Notes under the pieces: model-generated | The model's database searches: none | Told to the model about the DNA's origin: nothing | The model's input: only the letters and a program-made list of their open reading frames with translations | Shown here: positions 1 through 8,572 of the stretch, one piece after another | Layout: each line of letters opens with the position of its first letter | How positions within the stretch are numbered: position 1 is the stretch's first letter | Assembly (NCBI GenBank): GCA_944326815.1 | Contig: CALVFI010000009.1 | Location: forward strand, 1 to 64,000 | Length of the DNA: 64,000 nt | Direction: 5' to 3' | Source of the DNA: an uncultured Rikenellaceae bacterium | GTDB taxonomy: Bacteria; Bacteroidota; Bacteroidia; Bacteroidales; Rikenellaceae | Position numbers and translations under genes: made by a program

Positions 1-196
1 CGGCGACGCCTCCGATGGTTCGGTCGGCAATTACGCACTCCACGGGAGCGCCATCGGCATAACGTAGATTTTTTTCATACAGTTCGGCCACATTGCGTGC
101 CATGGCCATAGTCATCTCTTCGAGGGACTCTCGGATACCGCCGCGGCGTCCGTCTATGATCGGCCGTATACCGATACGTGGATGTCTTGTGTCCAT
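1..196 (-). CDS. fucI: L-fucose isomerase, N-terminal part (runs off the window)
   Basis: Only the first 65 codons are present; the gene continues beyond the left edge. The peptide begins [20 protein letters not shown] and goes on with [12 protein letters not shown] and a [10 protein letters not shown] segment. This is the conserved start of FucI-type isomerases, which convert L-fucose to L-fuculose (D-arabinose to D-ribulose as a side activity) in the cytoplasm. The start is the ATG at 194-196. The gene lies 74 bases downstream of a LacI-type regulator in the same direction, so the two may be co-transcribed. The call rests on N-terminal similarity recalled from the E. coli protein; active-site residues lie outside the window. 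Confidence 0.88.
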   Translation of the reverse strand, partial: MDTRHPRIGIRPIIDGRRGGIRESLEEMTMAMARNVAELYEKNLRYADGAPVECVIADRTIGGVA

Positions 197-270
197 AATT
201 CTTTTATGTTTATTCTTCTTGTTTAGTCACTATGTTCGGCTATATCGTTTAAGCATAGGGTGAAAAAATG

Positions 271-1290
271 TTAAGAAGATGAGGCATTTACAATCAGTTC
301 GCCGTCGATTAGAACGCTTTGAATGGTACTATTATCATCTTCCAACATGTTTACAAGTATCTCGACAGCTTTGCTTGATAATTTTTCGATAGGTTGCTTG
401 ATGTAAGATAGTGAAGTTGCGTATAGCTCGAAAGCATCACTACCGTCAAATCCAACCAGTCCGAGTTCGTGAGGAATCGCTATTTTTTGTTCACTGACTG
501 CATAAAGACCCGCTACGGAGATGGTATTAGTGGCAAAGAATAGGGCGTCTACGCCTTTCTCTTTCATTCTTGCAATTACCTTGGCTGTCGATTTGCGTAC
601 GTTGTCCGACTTGGCATACCCGATGGTAATTTCAGATTTGAGCCCGTGATGTTCCATGGCAGCCTTATAACCCTCGATTCGTTCCTGCATGTGGGATAGG
701 GATATGTCGTAAGCAACCATGCCAACCCGGTGAAATCCGGCCTCGATCAAATGGCTGGTGGCCAAATAGGCTGCTCTATGGTTGTTGAGTGCGACATAGC
801 TGCTTTCTATCTCTTTATAGGGTCGGTCGAATTGAACAATGGGCACGTTGCTCTCGACTAATTGTTGGAGAAACTCTTCCGAGTGTTCACACGGGGCAAT
901 GATCAATCCGTCTACGCCACGGTTGATGAGACTTTCGACAAGTCCTTGTAGTTTGGAGGCATATTCATCTGAACTGCCAAAGAAGACCGTATAACCCAGG
1001 CGTGCTGCTACATCCTCCATTCCCCGGACGATTTGTGCAAAAAAAGGGTTGGAGATATCAGGGATAACTACGCCAATCGTGCCTGATTTCCCACTGCGCA
1101 GATTCTTTGCTGCGATATTGGGTTTATAGTTGAGTTCCTTGGCGATTTGCAGAATGTGGCGGACGGTTTCCTCACTGATTCGATGCTCCTTGTCTTTGCC
1201 GTTGAGTGCAAAAGAGACGAGTGCCGTCGAGACACCGGCTCGCTGGGCAATATCTTTCAATGAAACTTTTTTGGTTTTCAGATCAGCCAT
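271..1290 (-). CDS. LacI-family transcriptional regulator
   Basis: The protein has 339 residues. An N-terminal helix-turn-helix (about residues 9-30, VSLKDIAQRAGVSTALVSFALNG) is followed by the hinge segment with KPNIAAKNLRSGKSGTIGVV. A periplasmic-binding-protein-like sensor domain fills residues 65-335. This is the full length and order of LacI/GalR repressors, which bind operators as dimers or tetramers and release on sugar binding. It is followed directly by fucI, so a role in fucose or related sugar use is the simplest inference; the effector itself cannot be read from sequence. The ATG at 1288-1290 is preceded by a good TTTG/TAnnTTTG promoter. Confidence 0.93.
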   Translation of the reverse strand: MADLKTKKVSLKDIAQRAGVSTALVSFALNGKDKEHRISEETVRHILQIAKELNYKPNIAAKNLRSGKSGTIGVVIPDISNPFFAQIVRGMEDVAARLGYTVFFGSSDEYASKLQGLVESLINRGVDGLIIAPCEHSEEFLQQLVESNVPIVQFDRPYKEIESSYVALNNHRAAYLATSHLIEAGFHRVGMVAYDISLSHMQERIEGYKAAMEHHGLKSEITIGYAKSDNVRKSTAKVIARMKEKGVDALFFATNTISVAGLYAVSEQKIAIPHELGLVGFDGSDAFELYATSLSYIKQPIEKLSSKAVEILVNMLEDDNSTIQSVLIDGELIVNASSS

Positions 1291-1349
1291 GAGTGAGATA
1301 TTCCTTTATTATATAAGGTATTACCGTCCTTTACGGTCAGGCGTTTCTG

Positions 1350-1380
1350 CAAATGTAATGATTAATTCGATATATTCAAA
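1350..1380 (-). promoter_or_regulatory. Bacteroidetes-type promoter before the LacI regulator
   Basis: On the minus strand TTTG (1377-1380) and TACATTTG (1350-1357) are separated by 19 bases. This matches the Bacteroidetes primary sigma-factor pattern (-33 TTTG, -7 TAnnTTTG). The expected leader is about 55 bases. Confidence 0.6.
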
Positions 1381-1500
1381 CATTTTAAGCAAAAACGTTA
1401 TAGCAATGATGAAAATTATTGCCGATAGAGGTAAGGGCAATCAATGAGGCAGGGGCTCGGGATATCTATTGGGTAAATTAGTTGTGATCGGTATTTTGAA

Positions 1501-2208
1501 CTACCAGCGTGTCCCGTATGTCCGTAATTCGCGATGATAGAGGTTATCGTGCCCTCCAGTGCATCGGTCGAGCAGGGCATGGAACTTTGGCCCATGGTTT
1601 TTATGAACGGTATGACAGAGCTCGTGTATGAGTACATAGTCGATCAGATGGTCGGGAAGCCGCATGAGATGGAGACTCAGTGATAGGTCGTTGCGCGAGG
1701 AGCAGCTGCCCCATTTGCTGACCGTATTGCGTATCGATACCTTTCCGTAATGGAAACCCCATTGAGTGGCCAATTCTTTGACGCGTATCGGGAGTATCTC
1801 TTTGGCCTCGAGACGCCACGCCTCCTCGATGCCTTTCTTTGCTGCGGATTGGACTTCGGGATCCGTATAGGAGTATCTCAATGGATAGCAGATACGAATC
1901 GATTCTTCGGAAATAATGGCTCGGATACAGGTTGTGTCGCAGGGTTCGAAACGGAGGTGGTGGCGGCGTGTGGAGTAGGGCATGGCGATGACTTCGACCG
2001 GACGGCGTGCGGCCAGTCGCTCGAGGGCTTTGCGTACCCAGGCCTCTTTTGCATCGACGAATTTCAGCGCCTCGCTCAAAGGCATGTTGTAGGGTAATGA
2101 CAGACGTATTCGGCCCGGAGGACGAACAGACAGGGAGATGCGTCGTGCCCGCCAGGTTTGGGAGACGGTGATTTCTCCCAAAGATGGGTGTGTAATGGTT
2201 GATTTCAT
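1501..2208 (-). CDS. YgjP-like zinc metallopeptidase (DUF45)
   Basis: 235 residues. The C-terminal half carries KWGSCSS, then HELCH (195-199) and HKNHGPKF: the HExxH zinc site plus downstream His pattern of the DUF45/YgjP family. The N-terminal part (residues 1-110) is the beta-rich region with VRPPGRIRLSLP usual for the family. These are cytoplasmic gluzincin-like proteins whose substrates are poorly defined. The gene stands 69 bases from argH on the same strand with no obvious functional link. Length and motif order are normal, so the family call is firm and the function is not. Confidence 0.85.
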   Translation of the reverse strand: MKSTITHPSLGEITVSQTWRARRISLSVRPPGRIRLSLPYNMPLSEALKFVDAKEAWVRKALERLAARRPVEVIAMPYSTRRHHLRFEPCDTTCIRAIISEESIRICYPLRYSYTDPEVQSAAKKGIEEAWRLEAKEILPIRVKELATQWGFHYGKVSIRNTVSKWGSCSSRNDLSLSLHLMRLPDHLIDYVLIHELCHTVHKNHGPKFHALLDRCTGGHDNLYHRELRTYGTRW

Positions 2209-2277
2209 GGAAGTTGGTCGGTACGTAGAGATACTGGCAGGTAGTCTGTAATGTGCTGCCGCGTCATGGTGCAGACA

Positions 2278-3615
2278 TTACGGGCGTACAAGCGCCTCCT
2301 CGGCTTGGGCTACACGTTCGAATCCGAATTGAGACACGATTTGATTCATCAGTGAGGCGATCTGCTCATTGCAGAGGTTGCCGATGCTCCCTTCGTGCGT
2401 ATGCTTGACGGTACGTTCCGGCCGGAAAGTCCCCTTTTCAATGTCGAGTCCCACCTGTTTGTAGGCCTCGCGGAACGGTACGCCCTGCAGGGCGAGGTTG
2501 TTGACCGTTTCGACGCTGAAGATATAGTTGTACTTCGGTTCTTCGTCGAGGATACCCTCCCTGACCGAGATGTGTTCCAACATGAAACGCGCCATACGGA
2601 GCGAATCACGTATATCGGCCAGCGCCGGGAACAGTTGTTCCTTGAGAAGCTGCAGGTCGCGGTTATAGCCCAGCGGCAGGTTTGTGGTGAGCATGGTGAT
2701 CTGGTTGGGAAGGGCCTGCAACAGGTTGCATTTTCCACGCATGATCTCCCATACGTCGGGGTTCTTCTTGTGGGGCATGATGCTCGAACCGGTGGTGAGT
2801 TCCGGGGGATAGGAGATGAAGTTGAAGTTCTGATTGAGGAACATCGTGTTGTCCATGGCCAGTCGGGCAAGGGTGGCGGCGACGGAGGAGAGGGCTTGAG
2901 CTACGATTCGTTCGGTTTTGCCGCGTCCCATTTGGGCGTAGACCACATTGTAGCACAGCGAGTCGAACCCGAGCAGCTCCGTGGTCATCGTACGGTTGAG
3001 CGGAAACGAAGAGCCGTAGCCCGCCGCGGACCCCAGCGGATTCCGATTGGTGATGCGGTAAGCGGCAAGCATCATCTGCATGTCATCCACGAGCGATTCG
3101 GCGTATGCGCCGAACCATAGTCCGAAGGATGACGGCATGGCTACCTGCAGATGGGTGTAGCCCGGCATCAGCGTATGGCGGTGTTCTTCCGAGAGACGTT
3201 GTAGCGTATGGAACAGAGGGAGGATCTCCTGCACGATTTCGAATAGCTCCCGACGCAGAAAGATGCGCAGGTCCACCAATACCTGATCGTTGCGTGAACG
3301 ACCGCTGTGAATCTTCTTTCCTGCCTCGCCGATGCGTTGTGTGAGCAGAAACTCGACTTGCGAGTGCACATCTTCCACATCTTTCTCGATCGTGAACCGG
3401 CCGGCTTTTATTTCCGCGAAAATCGCTTTCAACTCTTTTTGTACGAGTTGTAGTTCATCGGCGGTGAGCAGTCCGATGGTCTCGAGCATCCGCGTATGGG
3501 CCAGGGAGCCCAGTACATCGGCTTCTGCCAACAGAAGATCCATCTCCCGGTCACGACCCACGGTATAGCGGTCCACATTCGCATCTGCATCCGTATTTTT
3601 CTGCCAAAGTTTCAT
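2278..3615 (-). CDS. argH: Argininosuccinate lyase
   Basis: 445 residues. It catalyses the last step of arginine synthesis, argininosuccinate to arginine plus fumarate, as a cytoplasmic homotetramer. The fumarase/aspartase superfamily signature GSSIMPHKKNPD is at residues 276-287. HSGRSRNDQV (103-112) and MPGYTHLQ (150-157) are the other two conserved active-site blocks. Length is typical. The next gene upstream on the same strand is argE (170-base gap), so the two probably serve the same pathway, although the other arginine genes are not in the window. Confidence 0.97.
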   Translation of the reverse strand: MKLWQKNTDADANVDRYTVGRDREMDLLLAEADVLGSLAHTRMLETIGLLTADELQLVQKELKAIFAEIKAGRFTIEKDVEDVHSQVEFLLTQRIGEAGKKIHSGRSRNDQVLVDLRIFLRRELFEIVQEILPLFHTLQRLSEEHRHTLMPGYTHLQVAMPSSFGLWFGAYAESLVDDMQMMLAAYRITNRNPLGSAAGYGSSFPLNRTMTTELLGFDSLCYNVVYAQMGRGKTERIVAQALSSVAATLARLAMDNTMFLNQNFNFISYPPELTTGSSIMPHKKNPDVWEIMRGKCNLLQALPNQITMLTTNLPLGYNRDLQLLKEQLFPALADIRDSLRMARFMLEHISVREGILDEEPKYNYIFSVETVNNLALQGVPFREAYKQVGLDIEKGTFRPERTVKHTHEGSIGNLCNEQIASLMNQIVSQFGFERVAQAEEALVRP

Positions 3616-3785
3616 CTTTTCTCTCTTTTTACGACGGTTTGTCCTTGATCTGCGGACTTCCGCACACTTTTTCTTTTTTCGTGCCTCTTCTCTTGGTCAA
3701 GAAGGTTGTTATGGGGTTGTCTGGATCGACATTCAGTGCGAAGATACGCTGTTTTGGGCATATTCCGTCACCTGTCGAACGCTTT

Positions 3786-4850
3786 TTATACGATTTTTTC
3801 CAGCATCTGGATGTAGAGCCCGATTCCCTCTTTGATCTCGCTCAGATGGACGAATTCATCGGCGCTGTGCGAGCGGGCGCTGTCGCCTACGCCCAGTTTC
3901 AGGGAAGGAATGTCGAGCAGTGCCTGGTCGGAGGTAGTCGGTGAACCGTAAGTCGTGCGTCCGAGCGCCAGACCGGCCTTGACGATCGGGTGCGACGGGT
4001 CGATGGAGGAGGGTTTGAGTCGGGTGGAGCGGGGAAGGACCTCGCAGTCGACATGCTGACGGATGATCTCCACCACCTCTTCGTTCGTGTAACGGTCGGT
4101 GACCCGGATGTCTACCGTAAAACGGCATTCGGCAGGAACGACGTTGTGTTGGCTGCCGGCGTTGATGATTGTGACGGTCATCTTCACGGCGCCGAACAGG
4201 TCGCTTTCCTTGGGGAACCGGTAGGTGCGGAACCACTCGATGTCCTTCATGGCGCGGTAGATGGCATTGTCGCCCTCTTCCCGGGCGGCATGTCCGGCGC
4301 GCCCGTGTGCCACGCAGTCGATGACGATGAGTCCCCGTTCGGCAATGGCCATCTGCATGAGGGTAGGCTCGCCGACAATGGCGAAATCGAGTTTTCCCAG
4401 GTGGGGCAGTACGCTTTCCAAGCCTTTGTCACCGCTGTTCTCCTCCTCGGCTGTGATGGCGATACAGAGGTTGTAGGCCATGTCCGGACGTTCGTAGAAA
4501 TGGAGGAATGTGGCCAGCAGCGATACCACGCTTGCCCCGGCGTCATTGCTCCCCAGTCCGTAGAGACGGTCGCCTTCGACCGTAGGCGAAAAGGGATCTC
4601 GCGTGTAAGCGCTATTGGGCTTGACCGTGTCGTGGTGGGAGTTCAGCAAGATGGTCGGTTTCGTAGGGTCGTAATGTGCGTTGACGGCCCAGACATTATT
4701 GTGCAGACGGTGGATATTTCGCACGCCGTGCTGTGCGAGGAATCGGTCGATCAGTTCGGCCGTATCTTGTTCGCCTCGGCTGATAGAAGGGGTGGAAATC
4801 AGTGATTTCAGCAATTCCACGGCATCGAGATAGCGTTCTTCCTGAGTCAT
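3786..4850 (-). CDS. argE: M20 deacetylase, N-acetyl- or N-succinylornithine deacetylase
   Basis: 354 residues of the M20 metallopeptidase family. Zinc-ligand blocks are SHHDTVKPN (71-79), GSNDAGAS (100-107) and AEEENSG (134-140, containing the catalytic Glu); a C-terminal His is in ARSHSADEF. Members release ornithine from its acylated form in arginine synthesis. In several Bacteroidetes the acyl group is known to be succinyl rather than acetyl, so the exact substrate is left open. Position next to argH supports the arginine role over the related DapE (diaminopimelate pathway). The start at 4848-4850 gives a normal N-terminus. Confidence 0.85.
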   Translation of the reverse strand: MTQEERYLDAVELLKSLISTPSISRGEQDTAELIDRFLAQHGVRNIHRLHNNVWAVNAHYDPTKPTILLNSHHDTVKPNSAYTRDPFSPTVEGDRLYGLGSNDAGASVVSLLATFLHFYERPDMAYNLCIAITAEEENSGDKGLESVLPHLGKLDFAIVGEPTLMQMAIAERGLIVIDCVAHGRAGHAAREEGDNAIYRAMKDIEWFRTYRFPKESDLFGAVKMTVTIINAGSQHNVVPAECRFTVDIRVTDRYTNEEVVEIIRQHVDCEVLPRSTRLKPSSIDPSHPIVKAGLALGRTTYGSPTTSDQALLDIPSLKLGVGDSARSHSADEFVHLSEIKEGIGLYIQMLEKIV

Positions 4851-4931
4851 ATAGTTCTCTTTGGTTAAGGTTGCTTAGGGCATCGGGGTCGATTGTATGG
4901 GGTTGTTTTGTAGTTGATTATTGGGGTATGG

Positions 4932-5663
4932 TCAGTCGTGGATTCGTTGCCGGACGACCTCGTACAGCATGACGGCCGCAGCTGCCGATACGTTCAGCGA
5001 ACCGATGCTTCCGATCATCGGAATGGCCAGTTGTTCGTCGCACAATTTGAGCACCTCTTTCGAGATACCGGTATCCTCACTGCCCATGACGATGACGGTC
5101 GGGGTTGTCAGGTCGGCGTCGTAGAGCAGTTTGTTACTCTTTTCCGTGGCGGCGATGATTTGCATCCCTTCGTTCTGGAGTGCTTTGATTGTGTTGCGGA
5201 TGCTCCCTACACGGGCAACCGGAATACGCGTCAGTGCTCCCGCCGAGGTCTTGAGGGCATCGGCATTGACGGGTGCGGCGTTTTTAATCGGAACGATCAG
5301 TCCGTGTGCTCCGGCGCATTCCGCGCTGCGGGCGATGGCTCCGAAGTTCCGGACGTCGGTCACCCCGTCCATGACGATAATGAGAGGTGTCTCGTCATCG
5401 GGCACCCGTTCGAGTATGTCGTGTACCTCCACGTAGTCGATGGCACTCATCTGTGCAACGACCCCCTGATGGTTTCCTCGAACCAAACGATTGAGTTTCT
5501 CGACGGGTACCTCTTGGATGCGGAGCCGATGGCGGAAACAAAGGTCCCGCAATTCGGCGAGGAGTTGCCCGTCGGCTCCCTTTTTGAAGTAGATTTTTTC
5601 TATCTGCCGTCCGGCTTCGATGGCTTCGATGACGGGACGGATACCGAAAATGAGGTTCTCCAT
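4932..5663 (-). CDS. rlmB: 23S rRNA 2'-O-ribose methyltransferase, TrmH/SpoU family
   Basis: 243 residues. An N-terminal substrate-binding domain starts MENLIFGIRPVIEAI, the usual RlmB opening. The SPOUT methyltransferase domain follows, with DGVTDVRNFGAIARSA (99-114), VIVMGSEDTGIS (190-201) and IPMIGSIGSLNVS (214-226). These three motifs form the knotted S-adenosylmethionine pocket. The likely target is G2251 of 23S rRNA, as for RlmB; other TrmH-like proteins differ in target, so the specificity is inferred. A 50-codon ORF ends three bases before its start, and the ABC-F gene lies beyond it. Confidence 0.88.
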   Translation of the reverse strand: MENLIFGIRPVIEAIEAGRQIEKIYFKKGADGQLLAELRDLCFRHRLRIQEVPVEKLNRLVRGNHQGVVAQMSAIDYVEVHDILERVPDDETPLIIVMDGVTDVRNFGAIARSAECAGAHGLIVPIKNAAPVNADALKTSAGALTRIPVARVGSIRNTIKALQNEGMQIIAATEKSNKLLYDADLTTPTVIVMGSEDTGISKEVLKLCDEQLAIPMIGSIGSLNVSAAAAVMLYEVVRQRIHD

Positions 5664-5666
5664 GCG

Positions 5667-5819
5667 TTATGATTTCAACATTCGTTTTACGATTCGTTCT
5701 ATCCGTACCGGATATCGATCCGGTAGCCGTTTTATTTCTGTTACCCTGGTTGCCTGGGCGAGTAGCGTCGCGATGATGCCGTTTCGAAGCAGAGAGCCGT
5801 TTATGATGAGAACTTTCAT
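5667..5819 (-). CDS. Small ORF with a flavodoxin/FMN-reductase-like start
   Basis: A 50-codon ORF fits exactly between the ABC-F stop (5833) and the rlmB start (5663), leaving 13 and 3 bases. Its first residues, MKVLIINGSLLRNGIIATLL, resemble the nucleotide-binding start of NAD(P)H-dependent FMN reductases (pattern MKVLIINGSPRKNGNTA). The rest (VTEIKRLPDRYPVRIERIVKRMLKS) does not continue that fold and the protein is far too short to be an enzyme. It may be the remnant of a deleted reductase gene, a small translated protein in the operon, or a chance ORF. No known family is assigned. Confidence 0.35.
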   Translation of the reverse strand: MKVLIINGSLLRNGIIATLLAQATRVTEIKRLPDRYPVRIERIVKRMLKS

Positions 5820-5832
5820 GAGACAATGGGTT

Positions 5833-7833
5833 TCAGGCTTGTTCTGTTAGAATGTCCAGTTCATAGTTCAGTTTTTCCCACTCGTGCATCTGATGGTTCA
5901 GCGACTCTTTCAACTTTTCGTATTGTTCGAAGATCGTCGTATCCGACAGGTCGATGCCATGTGCAGACGGATCGGCCATCTTGGCATCCCACTCTGCAAT
6001 CTGTTTCTCCAGTTCGGCGATCTGTTGTTCCGTACGGTCGATCTCGTTTCGTGTCTTGCGTATGGCCTTCTCGTTCTCTTTGCGCTGTTGATACTCCTGC
6101 TTGCCCGAGCCGGGGGTCGAGGTCGATCCGGAAGTTGCAGCGGATGGGTCGGATAATCGGGATGCGGCTTCCGTCTTCTTGGTTGGCTGTTCCGGTTTCT
6201 TGATCTCTACCTCGCGCAATGACTCCAACTTGCGTTTCTCGAGGAAATAGTAGATGCCGCCCAGATACTCTTTCACGCCGCCGTCGCGAAACTCGTAGAC
6301 CTTGTTCACCATGCCGTCGAGAAATTCACGGTCGTGCGAGACTACGACCACCGTGCCGTCGTATTTGATCAAGGCGTTTTTCAGAATATCTTTCGACCGC
6401 ATGTCCATATGGTTCGTCGGTTCGTCCATCACCAGCAGGTTGTGCGGTTCCAGCATCATGCGGGCCATGGCCAGCCGGGCCCGTTCACCGCCTGAGAGCA
6501 CCTTTACCTTCTTGTCGATATCTTCACCGCGAAACAGGAAAGCTCCGAGAATGTCCCGAAGGCGGGTTCGGATATCTCCGACGGCTACCCGGTCGAGTGT
6601 ATCGTAGACCGTGAAGTTGCCGTCCATCAGGTCATCCTGGTTCTGTGCATAGTAACCGATATTGACGTTGTGTCCGAGACGTATCGATCCTTCAGTGGGG
6701 GTCAGCTCTCCGATCAACATACGGGCAAAGGTGGTCTTGCCTTCGCCATTGCGTCCTACCAGCGCGATTTTCTCTCCGCGTTCGATGACGAAGTCGGCCC
6801 CGCTGAAGACGTGTTTTGCTCCGAAACTCATACCGGCCTCTTTCACCTCAGCCACGATTTGTCCGCTACGGGGGGCCGGTGGAAATTTGATATTGAGGGT
6901 GCTGAGGTCCTCTTCGTCGATTTCGATGCGTTCGATCTTTTCGAGTTGTTTGATGCGGCTCTGCACCTGGTTGCTTTTGGTTGGTTTGTAGCGGAATTTT
7001 TCGATGAACTCCTCGGTCTTCTCAATCATCCGCTGCTGGTTGTTATAGGCCGCGATCTGCTGTTCGCGCCGTTCGCGTCGCAACTCGACATATTTGCTGT
7101 AGGAGGCTTTGTAGTCGTAGATCTTGCCGCACATGATTTCAATCGTGCGGTTGGTGACATTGTCGAGGAATGCCCGGTCGTGCGAAATGAGCACTACGGC
7201 TCCGTTATAGTTTTTCAGATACTCCTCGAGCCATTGGATACTCTCGATGTCGAGGTGGTTTGTGGGCTCGTCCAGTAGGAATACCGACGGACGGCGCAGC
7301 AGTAGTTTGGCCAGTTCGATGCGCATACGCCAGCCGCCGCTGAATTCGCTCGTGGCGCGGTCGAAGTCTTCGCGTTTGAATCCGAGACCGAGCAGCGTCT
7401 TTTCGATTTCCGCTTCACGATTGTCTCCGCCCAAAATGTGGTAGCGGTCGGTGGCATCGTTCAACCGATGGAGTAATTGTGCGTAGGATTCGCTCTCGTA
7501 ATCGGTACGGGTGGAGATCTCTTCGGTCAGATGGTTGATCTCCTTCTCGAGTGCGAGCACCTCGTCAAATGCTTTGGCGGTCTCTTCTGCGAGGGTCGTG
7601 GTGTCCGCCACTTTCATCTGCTGCGGAAGATACCCTAGCGTACAGTCTCCGTTTTTGCTTACGCTGCCGCTGCTGGCCGGCTGTTGACCGATCAGCACCT
7701 TGAGCAGCGTCGTTTTGCCGGCTCCGTTTTTCCCTACGAGACCGATACGGTCCTTCGGGTTGATGAGAAACGATATATCTTTAAACAAGTCCCAGCCGCC
7801 GAAACTGACGGTCAGGTTATCTACTGAAATCAT
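5833..7833 (-). CDS. ABC-F family ribosome-associated ATPase
   Basis: 666 residues with two ABC cassettes and no membrane segments, the ABC-F arrangement. Cassette 1 has GKNGAGKTTL, SGGWRMRIELAKLL and LLDEPTNHLD; cassette 2 has GRNGEGKTTF, LSGGERARLAMARMM and VMDEPTNHMD. Between them lies the long charged linker (about residues 230-320) that reaches into the ribosomal E-site region in characterised members. The C-terminus (about 560-660) is a charged coiled coil as in Uup-type proteins. It probably acts on stalled or initiating ribosomes. The stop of rpe overlaps its ATG by four bases, so translation is likely coupled. Confidence 0.9.
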   Translation of the reverse strand: MISVDNLTVSFGGWDLFKDISFLINPKDRIGLVGKNGAGKTTLLKVLIGQQPASSGSVSKNGDCTLGYLPQQMKVADTTTLAEETAKAFDEVLALEKEINHLTEEISTRTDYESESYAQLLHRLNDATDRYHILGGDNREAEIEKTLLGLGFKREDFDRATSEFSGGWRMRIELAKLLLRRPSVFLLDEPTNHLDIESIQWLEEYLKNYNGAVVLISHDRAFLDNVTNRTIEIMCGKIYDYKASYSKYVELRRERREQQIAAYNNQQRMIEKTEEFIEKFRYKPTKSNQVQSRIKQLEKIERIEIDEEDLSTLNIKFPPAPRSGQIVAEVKEAGMSFGAKHVFSGADFVIERGEKIALVGRNGEGKTTFARMLIGELTPTEGSIRLGHNVNIGYYAQNQDDLMDGNFTVYDTLDRVAVGDIRTRLRDILGAFLFRGEDIDKKVKVLSGGERARLAMARMMLEPHNLLVMDEPTNHMDMRSKDILKNALIKYDGTVVVVSHDREFLDGMVNKVYEFRDGGVKEYLGGIYYFLEKRKLESLREVEIKKPEQPTKKTEAASRLSDPSAATSGSTSTPGSGKQEYQQRKENEKAIRKTRNEIDRTEQQIAELEKQIAEWDAKMADPSAHGIDLSDTTIFEQYEKLKESLNHQMHEWEKLNYELDILTEQA

Positions 7834-8492
7834 TGATCTATTCGGGCGTTTAACATGTTTCGTATTTCAGCCTGCGGATTTTCGGCTTTAAAGACCGCGC
7901 TCCCGGCTACCAGTACATCGCATCCGGCATCGAACAGCAGGGCGGCATTCTTGGCGCTCACGCCTCCGTCTATTTCGATCAGCGTGCCTGTCCCTTGTGT
8001 ATCGATCAATTGGCGCAGTTGGCGCACTTTCTCCACGCTGCCGGGAATGAAACTCTGGCCTCCGAATCCAGGCTCGACGCTCATTACGAGTACCAGATCG
8101 GCTGCGTCCAGGCAATCGGCAATAGTGCTTACCGGGGTGGCGGGCTTGATCGAAACTCCGGCTTTGATGCCGCAGGCCCGGATCATCTCCAGTGCTGGCC
8201 GGAGCTCTTTGACCGCTTCCACATGGACGGTGATGAGCTCGGCTCCCGCTTCTGCAAACCGTTTGATGTAGCGTTCCGGCTCGACAATCATCAGGTGAGT
8301 GTCCATGAATTTGGACGATTCGGCCCGAATCGCTTTCAGCACCGGAAATCCGAATGAAATATTGGGAACGAACACTCCATCCATCACATCTATGTGAATC
8401 CATTCAGCGTCACTTGCGTCTATCATGCGGGTGTCGCGTGCCAGGTGGCCGAAGTCGGCCGACAGCATGGAGGGAGAGATGATTCTGCTCAT
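7830..8492 (-). CDS. rpe: Ribulose-phosphate 3-epimerase
   Basis: 220 residues, a TIM barrel that interconverts ribulose 5-phosphate and xylulose 5-phosphate in the pentose phosphate pathway. The opening ISPSMLSADFGHL, the metal/active-site segment HIDVMDGVFVPNISFG, the MSVEPGFGGQSF loop and the phosphate-binding IDGGVSAKN are all present. Length is typical. It overlaps the following ABC-F gene by four bases (ATGA). A TACCTTTG element lies at 8510-8517, just upstream of the start. Confidence 0.96.
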   Translation of the reverse strand: MSRIISPSMLSADFGHLARDTRMIDASDAEWIHIDVMDGVFVPNISFGFPVLKAIRAESSKFMDTHLMIVEPERYIKRFAEAGAELITVHVEAVKELRPALEMIRACGIKAGVSIKPATPVSTIADCLDAADLVLVMSVEPGFGGQSFIPGSVEKVRQLRQLIDTQGTGTLIEIDGGVSAKNAALLFDAGCDVLVAGSAVFKAENPQAEIRNMLNARIDQ

Positions 8493-8509
8493 AATGGTAT
8501 CCTTTTATG

Positions 8510-8517
8510 CAAAGGTA
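8510..8517 (-). promoter_or_regulatory. Possible -7 element before rpe
   Basis: TACCTTTG on the minus strand, 18 bases before the rpe ATG, matches TAnnTTTG. No convincing -33 TTTG is seen at the right distance. Confidence 0.35.
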
Positions 8518-8572
8518 ATTCATTTTTTGGAATATCGCTGTGTGCAGGGCGAATCGACGGCGGGAGATGTTT

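Noticed and set aside
242-1392. Shared TTTAAGCA octamer near fucI (about 251-258) and upstream of the LacI gene (about 1384-1391) as LacI operator halves
   Set aside because: An 8-base match without dyad symmetry is weak evidence and can occur by chance in AT-rich intergenic DNA.
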